Both the position numbers and the translations under genes were made by a program. DNA of 64,000 nt from Clusia tigrina (Eukaryota > Arthropoda > Insecta > Diptera > Clusiidae), in assembly GCA_920105625.2 (NCBI GenBank), contig OV050033.1, forward strand, positions 111,065,700 to 111,129,699, read 5' to 3'. Numbering within the stretch: the stretch's first letter is position 1; each line of letters begins with the position of its first letter. Positions 11,201 to 23,060 of the stretch are shown here, piece by piece. Below the pieces are notes generated by a model. The model ran no database searches, was not told the DNA's origin, and saw nothing but the letters and a program-made list of their open reading frames with translations.

Positions 11201-13467
11201 AGGTGTAGGACGTACCGTATAGAAGTTAGGGCCATTTGAAGTTTTATCAGTGTTTGATTTGGGACTCAAGGGTAGCATAGCTTTGAGCGATAGCTTAAAT
11301 TGACAAGAGACTCGAGTACTTTATTGTTACAAAATTTCAAGGTTTAATGACGCTCCAGTAAAAAGTTACAAGCATTTGTATGTTGAAAACTTTGATAGGT
11401 GTAGGACGTACCGTATAGAAGTTAGGGCCATTTGAAGTTTCATCAGTGTTTGATTTGGGACTCAAGGGTAGCATAGCTTTGAGCGATAGCTTAAATTGAC
11501 AAGAGGCTCAAGTATTTTATTGTTACAAAATTTCAAGGTTTTATGACGCTCCAGTAAAAAGTTACAAGCATTTGTATGTTGCAAACTTTGATAGGTGTAG
11601 GACGTACCGTATAGAAGTTAGGGCCATTTGAAGATTTATCATTGTTTGATTTGGGACTCAAGGGTAGCAAGCTTTGAGCGATAGCTTAAATTGACTAGCG
11701 GCTGGAGTACTTTATTGTTACAAAATTACAAGGTTTTATGACGCTCCAGTAAAAGGTTACAAGCATTTGTATGTTGCAAACTTTGATAGGTGAAGAATGC
11801 ACCGTATAGAAGTTAGGGCCATTTTAAGTTTTATCAGTGTTTGATTTGGGACTCAAGGGTAGCATAGCTTTGAGCGATAGCTTAAATTGACAAGAGGCTC
11901 GAGTACTTTATTGTTACAAAATTTCAAGGTTTTGTGACGCTCCAGTAAAAAGTTACAAGCATTTCTATGTTGCAAACTTTGATAGTTATAGGACGTACCG
12001 TATAGAAGTTAGAGCCATTTGAAGCTTTATCAGTGTTTGATTTGGGACTCAAGGGTAGCATAGCTTTGAGCGATAACTTAAATTGACAAAACGGCTCGAG
12101 TACTTTATTGTTACAAAATTTCAAGGTTTTTGACGCTCTATTAAAAACTTACAAGCATTTGTAAGTTGCAAACTTTGATAGGTGTAGGACGTACCGTATA
12201 GAAGTTAGGGCCATTTGAAGTTTTATCAGTGTTTGATTTGGGACTCAAGGGTAGCATAGCTTTGAGCGATAGCTTAAATTGACAAGAGGCTCGAGTACTT
12301 TATTGTTACAACATTTCCAGGTTTTATGACCCTCCAGTAAAAAGTTACAAGCAGTTGTATGTTGCAGACTTGGATAGGTGTAGGACGTGCCGTATAGAAG
12401 TTAGGGCCATTTGAAGTTTTATCATTGTTTGATTTGGGACTCAAGGGTATCATTGCTTTGAGCGATAGCTTAAATTAACAAGAGGCTCGAGTACTTTATT
12501 GTTACAAAATTTCAAGGTTTAATGACGCTCCAGTAAAAAGTTACAAGCATTTGTATGTTGAAAACTTTGATAGGTGTAGGACGTACCGTATAGAAGTTAG
12601 GGCCATTTGAAGTTTCATCAGTGTTTGATTTGGGACTCAAGGGTAGCACAGCTTTGAGCGATAGCTTAAATTGACAAGAGGCTCGAGTACTCTATTGTTA
12701 CAAAATTTAAAGGTTTTATGACGCTCCAGTAAAAAGTTACAAGCATTTGTATGTTGCAAACTTTGATAGGTGTAGGACGTACCGTATAGAAGTTAGGGCC
12801 ATTTGAAGATTTATCAGTGTTTGATTTGGGACTCAAGGGTAGCATAGCTTTGAGCGATAGCTTAAATTGACAAGAGGCTCGAGTACTTTATTGTTACAAA
12901 ATTTCAAGGTTTTATGACGCTCCTGTAAAAAGTTACAAGCATTTGTATATTGTAAACTTTGATAGGTATAGGATGCACCGTATAGAAGTTAGGGCCATTT
13001 GAAGTTTTATCAGTGTTTGATTTGGGACTCAAGGGTAGCATTGTTTTGAGCTATATCTTAAATTCACAAGAGGCTCGAGTACTTTATTGTTACAAAATGT
13101 CCAGGTTTTATGACCCTCCAGTAAAAACTTACAAGCATTTGTATGTTGCAAACTTTGATAGGTGTTGGATATACTGTATAGAATTTAGGGCCATTTGAAG
13201 CTTTATCAGTGTTTCATTTCATGGTTTTATGACGCTCCAGTAAAAAGTTACAAGCATTTGTATATTGTAAACTTTGATAGGTATAGGATGCACCGTATAG
13301 AAGTTAGGGCCATTTGAAGTCTTATCAGTGTTTGATTTGGGACTCAAGGGTAGCATAGCTTTGAGCGATAGCATAAATTGACAAGATGCTCGAGTACTTT
13401 ATTTTTTCAATATTTCAAGGTTTTATGACGCTCCAGTAAAAAGTTACAAGCATTTGTATGTTGCAAA
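8261..13467. repeat. Higher-order repeat, copy B (5207 bp, internal deletion)
   Basis: Second HOR copy. It follows copy A at offset 6691 up to the monomer at 11115-11310 and then at offset 5207, so 1484 bp equivalent to roughly 4.5-6.0 kb of copy A are absent. The missing part includes the fused-dimer junction equivalent to 4766 and one GCAAATGGTG monomer. Private substitutions seen include A at 9499 (G elsewhere), A at 11793 and A at 12709. Otherwise the copy looks almost identical to A and C over kilobases, which implies recent amplification. Confidence 0.92.
11115..11310. repeat. Recombinant monomer at the 1484-bp deletion in copy B
   Basis: Its left end matches the monomer at 4424 in copy A (preceded by the GATGGCTTAAATTGACTAGCGG variant) and its right end leads into the AGACTCGAG monomer that follows 5908-6103 in copy A. 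The parent monomers are nearly identical, so the crossover cannot be placed more finely. The 1484 bp lost is accounted for by six 196-bp monomers, one 315-bp fused dimer and small indels (minus 7, minus 1, plus 1). This is the pattern expected of unequal exchange in phase. Confidence 0.85.
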
Positions 13468-16400
13468 TGGTGTAGGACGTACCGTATAGAAGTTAGGGCC
13501 ATTTGAAGTTTTATCAGTGTTTGATTTGGGACTCAAGGGTAGCAAGCTTTGAGCGATAGCTTAAATTGACTAGCGGCTGGAGTACTTTATTGTTACAAAA
13601 TTACAAGGTTTTATGACGCTCCAGTAAAAAGTTACAAGCATTTGTATGTTGCAAACTTTGATAGGTGTAGAATGCACCGTATAGAAGTTAGGGCCATTTC
13701 AAGTTTTATCAGTGTTTGATTTGGGACTCAAGGGTAGCATAGCTTTGAGCGATAGCTTAAATTGACAAGAGGCTCGAGTACTTTATTGTTACAAAATTTC
13801 AGGGTTTTGTGACGCTCCAGTAAAAAGTTACAAGCATTTCTATGTTGCAAACTTTGATAGTTATAGGACGTACCGTATAGAAGTTAGAGCCATTTGAAGC
13901 TTTATCAGTGTTTGATTTGGGACTCAAGGGTAGCATAGCTTTGAGCGATAACTTAAATTGACAAAACGGCTCGAGTATTTTATTGTTACAAAATTTCAAG
14001 GTTTTATGACGCTCTAGTAAAAACTTAGAAGCATTTGTAAGTTGCAAACTTTGATAGGTGTAGGACGTACCGTATAGAAATTAGGGCCATTTGAAGTTTT
14101 ATCAGTGTTTGATTTGGGACTCAAGGGTAGCATAGCTTTGAGCGATAGCTTAAATTGACAAGAGGCTCGAGTACTTTATTGTTACAAAATTTCCAGGTTT
14201 TATGACCCTCCAGTAAAAAGTTACAAGCATTTGTATGTTGCAGACTTGGATAGGTGTAGGACGCGCCGTATAGAAGTTAGGGCCATTTGAAGTTTTATCA
14301 TTGTTTGATTTGGGACTCAAGGGTATCATTGCTTTGAGCGATAGCTTAAATTAACAAGAGGCTCGAGTACTTTATTGTTACAAAATTTCAAGGTTTAATG
14401 ACGCTCCAGTAAAAAGTTACAAGCATTTGTATGTTGAAAACTTTGATAGGTGTAGGACGTACCGTATAGAAGTTAGGGCCATTTGAAGTTTCATCAGTGT
14501 TTGATTTGGGACTCAAGGGTAGCATAGCTTTGAGCGATAGCTTAAATTGACAAGAGGCTCGAGTACTTTATTGTTACAAAATTTCAAGGTTTTATGACGC
14601 TCCAGTAAAAAGTTACAAGCATTTGTATGTTGCAAACTTTGATAGGTGTAGGACGTACCGTATAGAAGTTAGGGCCATTTGAAGATTTATCAGTGTTTGA
14701 TTTGGGACTCAAGGGTAGCATAGCTTTGAGCGATAGCTTAAATTGACAAGAGGCTCGAGTACTTTTATTGTTACAAAATTTCAAGGTTTTATGCCGCTCC
14801 AGTAAAAAGTTACAAGCATTTGTATGTTGCAAACTTTGATAGGTGTAGGACGTACCGTATAGAAGTTAGGGCCATTTGAAGTTTTATCAGTGTTTGATTT
14901 GGGACTCAAGGGTAGCAAGCTTTGAGCGATAGCTTAAATTGACTAGCGGCTGGAGTACTTTATTGTTACAAAATTACAAGGTTTTATGACGCTCCAGTAA
15001 AAAGTTACAAGCATTTGTATGTTGCAAACTTTGATAGGTGTAGAATGCACCGTATAGAAGTTAGGGCCATTTTAAGTTTTATCAGTGTTTGATTTGGGAC
15101 TCAAGGGTACCATAGTTTTGAGCGATAGCTTAAATTGACAAGAGGCTCGAGTACTTTATTGTTACAAAATTTCAAGGTTTTGTGACGCTCCAGTAAAAAG
15201 TTACAAGCATTTCTATGTTGCAAACTTTGATAGTTATAGGACGTACCGTATAGAAGTTAGAGCCATTTGAAGCTTTATCAGTGTTTGATTTGGGACTCAA
15301 GGGTAGCATAGCTTTGAGCGATAACTTAAATTGACAAAACGGCTCGAGTACTTTATTGTTACAAAATTTCAAGGTTTTATGACGCTCTAGTAAAAACTTA
15401 CAAGCATTTCTAAGTTGCAAACTTTGATAGGTGTAGGACGTACCGTATAGAAGTTAGGGCCATTTGAAGTTTTATCAGTGTTTGATTTGGGACTCAAGGG
15501 TAGCATAGCTTTGAGCGATAGCTTAAATTGACAAGAGGCTCGAGTACTTTATTGTTACAAAATTTCAAGGTTTAATGACGCTCCAGTAAAAAGTTACAAG
15601 CATTTGTTTGTTGAAAACTTTGATAGGTGTAGGACGTACCGTATAGAAGTTAGGGCCATTTGAAGTTTCATCAGTGTTTGATTTGGGACTCAAGGGTATC
15701 ATTGCTTTGAGCGATAGCTTAAATTAACAAGAGGCTCGAGTACTTTATTGTTACAAAATTTCAAGGTTTAATGACGCTCCAGTAAAAAGTTACAAGCATT
15801 TGTATGTTGAAAACTTTGATAGGTGTAGGACGTACCGTATAGAAGTTAGGGCCATTTGAAGTTTCATCAGTGTTTGATTTGGGACTCAAGGGTAGCATAG
15901 CTTTGAGCGATAGCTTAAATTGACAAGAAGCTCGAGTACTTTATTGTTACAAAATTTCAAGGTTTTGTGACGCTCCAGTAAAAAGTTACAAGCATTTCTA
16001 TGTTGCAAACTTTGATAGTTATAGGACGTACCGTATAGAAGTTAGGGCCATTTGAAGTTTCATCAGTGTTTGATTTGGGACTCAAGGGTAGCATAGCTTT
16101 GAGCGATAGCTTAAATTGACAAGAAGCTCGAGTACTTTATTGTTACAAAATTTCAAGGTTTTGTGACGCTCCAGTAAAAAGTTACAAGCATTTCTATGTT
16201 GCAAACTTTGATAGTTATAGGACGTACCGTATAGAAGTTAGGGCCATTTGAAGCTTTATCAGTGTTTGAATTGGGATTCAAGGGTAGCAAGCTTTGAGCG
16301 ATGGCTTAAATTGACTAGCGGCTCGAGTACTTTATTGTTACAAAATTTCAAGGTTTTATGACGCTCCAGTAAAAAGTTACAAGCATTTGTATGTTGCAAA

Positions 16401-19400
16401 CTTTGATAGGTGTAGGACGTACCGTATAGAAGTTAGGGCCATTTGAAGTTTTATCAGTGTTTGATTTGGGACTCAAGGGTAGCATAGCTTTGAGCGATAG
16501 CTTAAATTGACAAGAGGCTCGAGTACTTTATTGTTACAAAATTTCCAGGTTTTATGAACCTCCAGTAAAAAGTTACAAGCATTTGTATGTTGCAAACTTT
16601 GATAGGTGTAGGATGTACCGTATAGAATTTAGGGCCATCTGAAGCTTTATCAGTGTTTGATTTCATGGTTTTCTGACGCTCCAGTAAAAAGTTACAAGCA
16701 TTTGTATGTTGAAAACTTTGATAGGTATAGGATGCATCGTATAGAAGTTAAGGCCATTTGAAGTTTTATCAGCGTTTGATTTGGGACTCAATGGTGGCAT
16801 AGTTTTGAGATATATCTTAAATTTACAAGAGGCTCGAGTACTTTATTGTTACAAAATTTCAAGGTTTTATGACCCTCCAGTAAAAAGTTACAAGCATTTG
16901 TATGTTGCAAACTTTGATAGGTGTAGGACGAACCGTATAGAAGTTAGGAGCATTTGAAGTTTTATCAGTGTTTGATTTGGGACTCAATGGTAGCATAGCT
17001 TTGCGCGATAGCTTAAATTGACAAGAGGCTCGAGTTCTTTGTTGTTACAAAATTTCAAGGTTTTATGACGCTCCAGTAAAAAGTTACAAGCATTTGTATG
17101 TTGCAAACTTTGATAGGTGTAGGACGTACCGTATAGAAGTTACGGCCATTTGAAGTTTTATCAGTGTTTGATTTGGGACTCAAGGGTAGCATAGCTTTGA
17201 GCGATAGCTTAATTTGACAAGAGGCTCGAGTACTTTATTGTTACAAAATTTCAAGGATTTATGACGCTCCAGTAAAAAGTTACAAGCATTTGTATGTTGC
17301 AAATGGTGTAGTACGTACCGTATAGAAGTTAGGGCCATTTGAAGTTTTATCAGTGTTTGATTTGGGACTCAAGGGTAGCAAGCTTTGAGCGATAGCTTAA
17401 ATTGACTAGCGGCTGGAGTACTTTATTGTTACAAAATTACAAGGTTTTATGACGCTCCAGTAAAAAGTTACAAGCATTTGTATGTTGCAAACTTTGATAG
17501 GTGTAGAATGCACCGTATAGAAGTTAGGGCCATTTTATGTTTTATCAGTGTTTGATTTGGGACTCAAGGGTAGCATAGCTTTGAGCGATAGCTTAAATTG
17601 ACAAGAGGCTCGAGTACTTTATTGTTACAAAATTTCAAGGTTTTGTGACGCTCCAGTAAAAAGTTACAAGCATTTCTATGTTGCAAACTTTGATAGTTAT
17701 AGGACGTACCGTATAGAAGTTAGAGCCATTTGAAGCTTTATCAGTGTTTGATTTGGGACTCAAGGGTAGCATAGCTTTGAGCGATAACTTAAATTGACAA
17801 AACGGCTCGAGTACTTTATTGTTACAAAATTTCAAGGTTTTATGACGCTCTAGTAAAAACTTACAAGCATTTGTAAGTTGCAAACTTTGATAGGTGTAGG
17901 ACGTACCGTATAGAAGTTAGGGCCATTTGAAGTTTTATCAGTGTTTGATTTGGGACTCAAGGGTAGCATAGCTTTGAGCGATAGCTTAAATTGACAAGAG
18001 ACTCGAGTACTTTATTGTTACAAAATTTCAAGGTTTAATGACGCTCCAGTAAAAAGTTACAAGCATTTGTATGTTGAAAACTTTGATAGGTGTAGGACGT
18101 ACCGTATAGAAGTTAGGGCCATTTGAAGTTTCATCAGTGTTTGATTTGGGACTCAAGGGTAGCATAGCTTTGAGCGATAGCTTAAATTGACAAGAGGCTC
18201 AAGTATTTTATTGTTACAAAATTTCAAGGTTTTATGACGCTCCAGTAAAAAGTTACAAGCATTTGTATGTTGCAAACTTTGATAGGTGTAGGACGTACCG
18301 TATAGAAGTTAGGGCCATTTGAAGATTTATCATTGTTTGATTTGGGACTCAAGGGTAGCAAGCTTTGAGCGATAGCTTAAATTGACTAGCGGCTGGAGTA
18401 CTTTATTGTTACAAAATTACAAGGTTTTATGACGCTCCAGTAAAAGGTTACAAGCATTTGTATGTTGCAAACTTTGATAGGTGTAGAATGCACCGTATAG
18501 AAGTTAGGGCCATTTTAAGTTTTATCAGTGTTTGATTTGGGACTCAAGGGTAGCATAGCTTTGAGCGATAGCTTAAATTGACAAGAGGCTCGAGTACTTT
18601 ATTGTTACAAAATTTCAAGGTTTTGTGACGCTCCAGTAAAAAGTTACAAGCATTTCTATGTTGCAAACTTTGATAGTTATAGGACGTACCGTATAGAAGT
18701 TAGAGCCATTTGAAGCTTTATCAGTGTTTGATTTGGGACTCAAGGGTAGCATAGCTTTGAGCGATAACTTAAATTGACAAAACGGCTCGAGTACTTTATT
18801 GTTACAAAATTTCAAGGTTTTTGACGCTCTATTAAAAACTTACAAGCATTTGTAAGTTGCAAACTTTGATAGGTGTAGGACGTACCGTATAGAAGTTAGG
18901 GCCATTTGAAGTTTTATCAGTGTTTGATTTGGGACTCAAGGGTAGCATAGCTTTGAGCGATAGCTTAAATTGACAAGAGGCTCGAGTACTTTATTGTTAC
19001 AACATTTCCAGGTTTTATGACCCTCCAGTAAAAAGTTACAAGCAGTTGTATGTTGCAGACTTGGATAGGTGTAGGACGTGCCGTATAGAAGTTAGGGCCA
19101 TTTGAAGTTTTATCATTGTTTGATTTGGGACTCAAGGGTATCATTGCTTTGAGCGATAGCTTAAATTAACAAGAGGCTCGAGTACTTTATTGTTACAAAA
19201 TTTCAAGGTTTAATGACGCTCCAGTAAAAAGTTACAAGCATTTGTATGTTGAAAACTTTGATAGGTGTAGGACGTACCGTATAGAAGTTAGGGCCATTTG
19301 AAGTTTCATCAGTGTTTGATTTGGGACTCAAGGGTAGCACAGCTTTGAGCGATAGCTTAAATTGACAAGAGGCTCGAGTACTCTATTGTTACAAAATTTC

Positions 19401-20158
19401 AAGGTTTTATGACGCTCCAGTAAAAAGTTACAAGCATTTGTATGTTGCAAACTTTGATAGGTGTAGGACGTACCGTATAGAAGTTAGGGCCATTTGAAGA
19501 TTTATCAGTGTTTGATTTGGGACTCAAGGGTAGCATAGCTTTGAGCGATAGCTTAAATTGACAAGAGGCTCGAGTACTTTATTGTTACAAAATTTCAAGG
19601 TTTTATGACGCTCCTGTAAAAAGTTACAAGCATTTGTATATTGTAAACTTTGATAGGTATAGGATGCACCGTATAGAAGTTAGGGCCATTTGAAGTTTTA
19701 TCAGTGTTTGATTTGGGACTCAAGGGTAGCATTGTTTTGAGCTATATCTTAAATTCACAAGAGGCTCGAGTACTTTATTGTTACAAAATGTCCAGGTTTT
19801 ATGACCCTCCAGTAAAAACTTACAAGCATTTGTATGTTGCAAACTTTGATAGGTGTTGGATATACTGTATAGAATTTAGGGCCATTTGAAGCTTTATCAG
19901 TGTTTCATTTCATGGTTTTATGACGCTCCAGTAAAAAGTTACAAGCATTTGTATATTGTAAACTTTGATAGGTATAGGATGCACCGTATAGAAGTTAGGG
20001 CCATTTGAAGTCTTATCAGTGTTTGATTTGGGACTCAAGGGTAGCATAGCTTTGAGCGATAGCATAAATTGACAAGATGCTCGAGTACTTTATTTTTTCA
20101 ATATTTCAAGGTTTTATGACGCTCCAGTAAAAAGTTACAAGCATTTGTATGTTGCAAA
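13468..20158. repeat. Higher-order repeat, copy C (6691 bp)
   Basis: Third HOR copy. Segments at 1901, 2686, 3274, 5737, 6717 and 7806 recur at offset 11898 (= 6691 + 5207), including the 1484-bp part that copy B lacks and the fused junctions at 16664 and 19911. Private substitutions seen include A at 14080, T at 15608 and T at 17312. Similarity to the HOR stops at 20158/20159: where copy A has GCAAATGGTG (next HOR copy), copy C continues as GCAAACTTTG into a different domain. Confidence 0.92.
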
Positions 20159-20319
20159 CTTTGATAGGTATAGGATGCACCGTATAGAATTTAGGGCCAT
20201 TTGAAGTTTTATCAGTGTTTGATTTGGGACTCAAGGGTAGCATTGTTTTGAGCTATATCTTAAATTCACAAGACGCTCGAGTACTTTATTGTTACAAAAT
20301 TGCAAGGTTTTATGACGCT

Positions 20320-23060
20320 CCAGTAAAAAGTTAGAAGCGTTTGTATGTTGCAAACTTTGATAGGTGTAGGACGTACCGTATAGAAGTTAGGGCAATTTGA
20401 AGTTTAATCAGTGTTTGATTTGGGATTCAAGGGTAGCATAGCTTTGAGCGATAGCTTAAATTGGCAAGAGGCTCGAGTACTTTATTTTTACAAAATTACA
20501 AGGTTTTATGACGCTCCAGTAAAAAGTTACAAGCATTTGTATGTTGCAAACTTTGATAGGAGTAGGACGTACCGTATAGAAGTGAGGGCCATTTGAAGTT
20601 TTATCAGTGTTTGATTTGGGACTCAAGGGTAATATAGCTTTGAGCGATAGCTTAAATTAACAAGAGGCTCGAGTACTTTACTGTTACAAAATTTCAAAGT
20701 TTTATGCCGCTCCAGTAAAAAGTTACAAGCATTTGTATGTTGCAAACTTTGATAGGTGTAGGACGTACCGTATAGTAGTTAGGGCCATTTGAAGTTTTAT
20801 CAGTGTTTGATTTGGGACTCAAGGGTAGCATAGCTTTGAGCGATAGCTTAAATTGACAAGAGGCTCGAGTACTTTATTGTTACAAAATTTCAAGGTTTTG
20901 TGACGCTCCAGTAAAAAGTTACAAACATTTCTATGTTGCAAACTTTGATAGGTATGGGACGTACCGTATAGAAGTTAGGGCCATTTGAAGTTTTATCAGT
21001 GTTTGATTTGGGACCCAAGGGTAGCATAGCTTTGAGCGATAGCTTAAATTGACAATAGGCTCGGGTACTTTATTGTTACAAAATTTCAAGGTTTTATGAC
21101 GCTCCAGTAAAAAGTTACAAGCATTTGTATGTTGAAAACTTTGATAGGTGTAGGACGTACTGTATAGAAGTTAGGGCCATTTGAAGTTTTATCAGTGTTT
21201 GATTTGGGACTCAAGGGTAGCATAGCTTTGAGCGATAGCTTAAATTGAACAGAGGCTCGAGTACTTTATTGTTACAAAATTTCAAGGTTTTATGACGCTC
21301 CAGTAAAAAGTTACAAGCATTTGTCTGTTGCAAACTTTGACAGGTGTAGGACGTACCGTATAGAAGTTAGGGCCATTTGAAGTTTTATCAGTGTTTGATT
21401 TGGGACTCAAGGGTAGCATAGCTTTGAGCGATAGTTTAAATTGAGAAGAGGCTCGATTACTTTATTGTTACAAAATATCAAGGTTTTATGACGCTCCAGT
21501 AAAAAGTTACAAGCATTTGTATGTTGCAAACTTTGATAGGTGTAGGACGTACCGTATAGAAGTTAGGGCCATTTGAAGTTTTATCAGTGTTTGATTTGGG
21601 AAATAAAGGGTAGCATAGCTTTGAGCGATAGCTTAAATTGACAAGAGGCTCGAGTACTTTATTGTTACAAAATTTCAAGGTTTTATGACGCTCCAGTAAA
21701 AAGTTAGAAGCGTTTGTATGTTGCAAACTTTGATAGGTGTAGGACGTACCGTATAGAAGTTAGGGCCATTTGAAGTTTTATCAGTGTTTGATTTGGGACT
21801 CAAGGGTAGCATAGCTTTGAGCGATAGCTTAAATTGGCAAGAGGCTCGAGTACTTTATTTTTACAAAATTACAAGGTTTTATGACGCTCCAGTAAAAAGT
21901 TACAAGCATTTGTATGTTGCAAACTTTGATAGGAGTAGGACGTACCGTATAGAAGTTAGGGCCATTTGAAGTTTTATTAGTGTTTGATTTGGGACTCAAG
22001 GGTAATATAGCTTTGAGCGATAGCTTAAATTAACAAGAGGCTCGAGTACTTTACTGTTACAAAATTTCAAAGTTTTATGCCGCTCCAGTAAAAAGTTACA
22101 AGCATTTGTATGTTGCAAACTTTGATAGGTGTAGGACGTACCGTATAGTAGTTAGGGCCATTTGAAGTTTTATCAGTGTTTGATTTGGGACTCAAGGGTA
22201 GCATAGCTTTGAGCGATAGCTTAACAAGAGGCTCGAGTACTTTATTGTTACAAAATTTCAAGGTTTTGTGACGCTCCAGTAAAAAGTTACAAACATTTCT
22301 ATGTTGCAAACTTTGATAGGTATGGGACGTACCGTATAGAAGTTAGGGCCATTTGAAGTTTTATCAGTGTTTGATTTGGGACCCAAGGGTAGCATAGCTT
22401 TGAACGATAGCTTAAATTGACAATAGGCTCGAGTACTTTATTGTTACAAAATTTCAAGGTTTTATGACGCTCCAGTAAAAAGTTACAAGCATTTGTATGT
22501 TGAAAACTTTGATAGGTGTAGGACGTACTGTATAGAAGTTAGGGCCATTTGAAGTTTTATCAGTGTTTGATTTGGGACTCAAGGGTAGCATAGCTTTGAG
22601 CGATAGTTTAAATTGAGAAGAGGCTCGAGTACTTTATTGTTACAAAATATCAAGGTTTTATGACGCTCCAGTAAGAAGTTACAAGCATTTGTATGTTGCA
22701 AACTTTGATAGGTGTAGGACGTACCGTATTGAAGTTAGGGCCATTTGAAGTTTTATCAGTGTTTGATTTGGGAAATAAAGGGTAGCATAGCTTTGAGCGA
22801 TAGCTTAAATTGACAAGAGGCTCGAGTACTTTATTGTTACAAAATTTCAAGGTTTTATGACGCTCCAGTAAAAAGTTACAAGCATTTGTATGTTGCAAAC
22901 TTTGATAGGTGTAGGACGTACCGTATAGAAGTTAGGGTCATTTGAAGTTTTATCAGTGTTTGATTTGGGACTCAAGGGTAGCATAGCTTTGGGCGATAGC
23001 TTAAATTGACAAGAGGCTCGAGTACTTTATTGTTACAAAATTTCAAGATTTTATGCCGCT
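20320..23060. repeat. 1373-bp internal tandem duplication, second copy shortened
   Basis: The segment with TTAGAAGCGTTTG (near 20330) followed by TTGGCAAGAGG recurs 1373 bp later (near 21705), as does TTTCAAAGTTTTATGCCGC (20693 and 22066). In the second copy a 5-bp loss inside TTAAATTGACAAG (near 22223) shifts the offset to 1368, seen at GGACCC (21011 and 22379). A whole 196-bp monomer is then missing, shifting it to 1172 (GGGAAATAAAGGG at 21599 and 22771). The blocks at 35.2 and 42.7 kb carry the 5-bp-deleted form, so they derive from the second copy. Confidence 0.8.
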
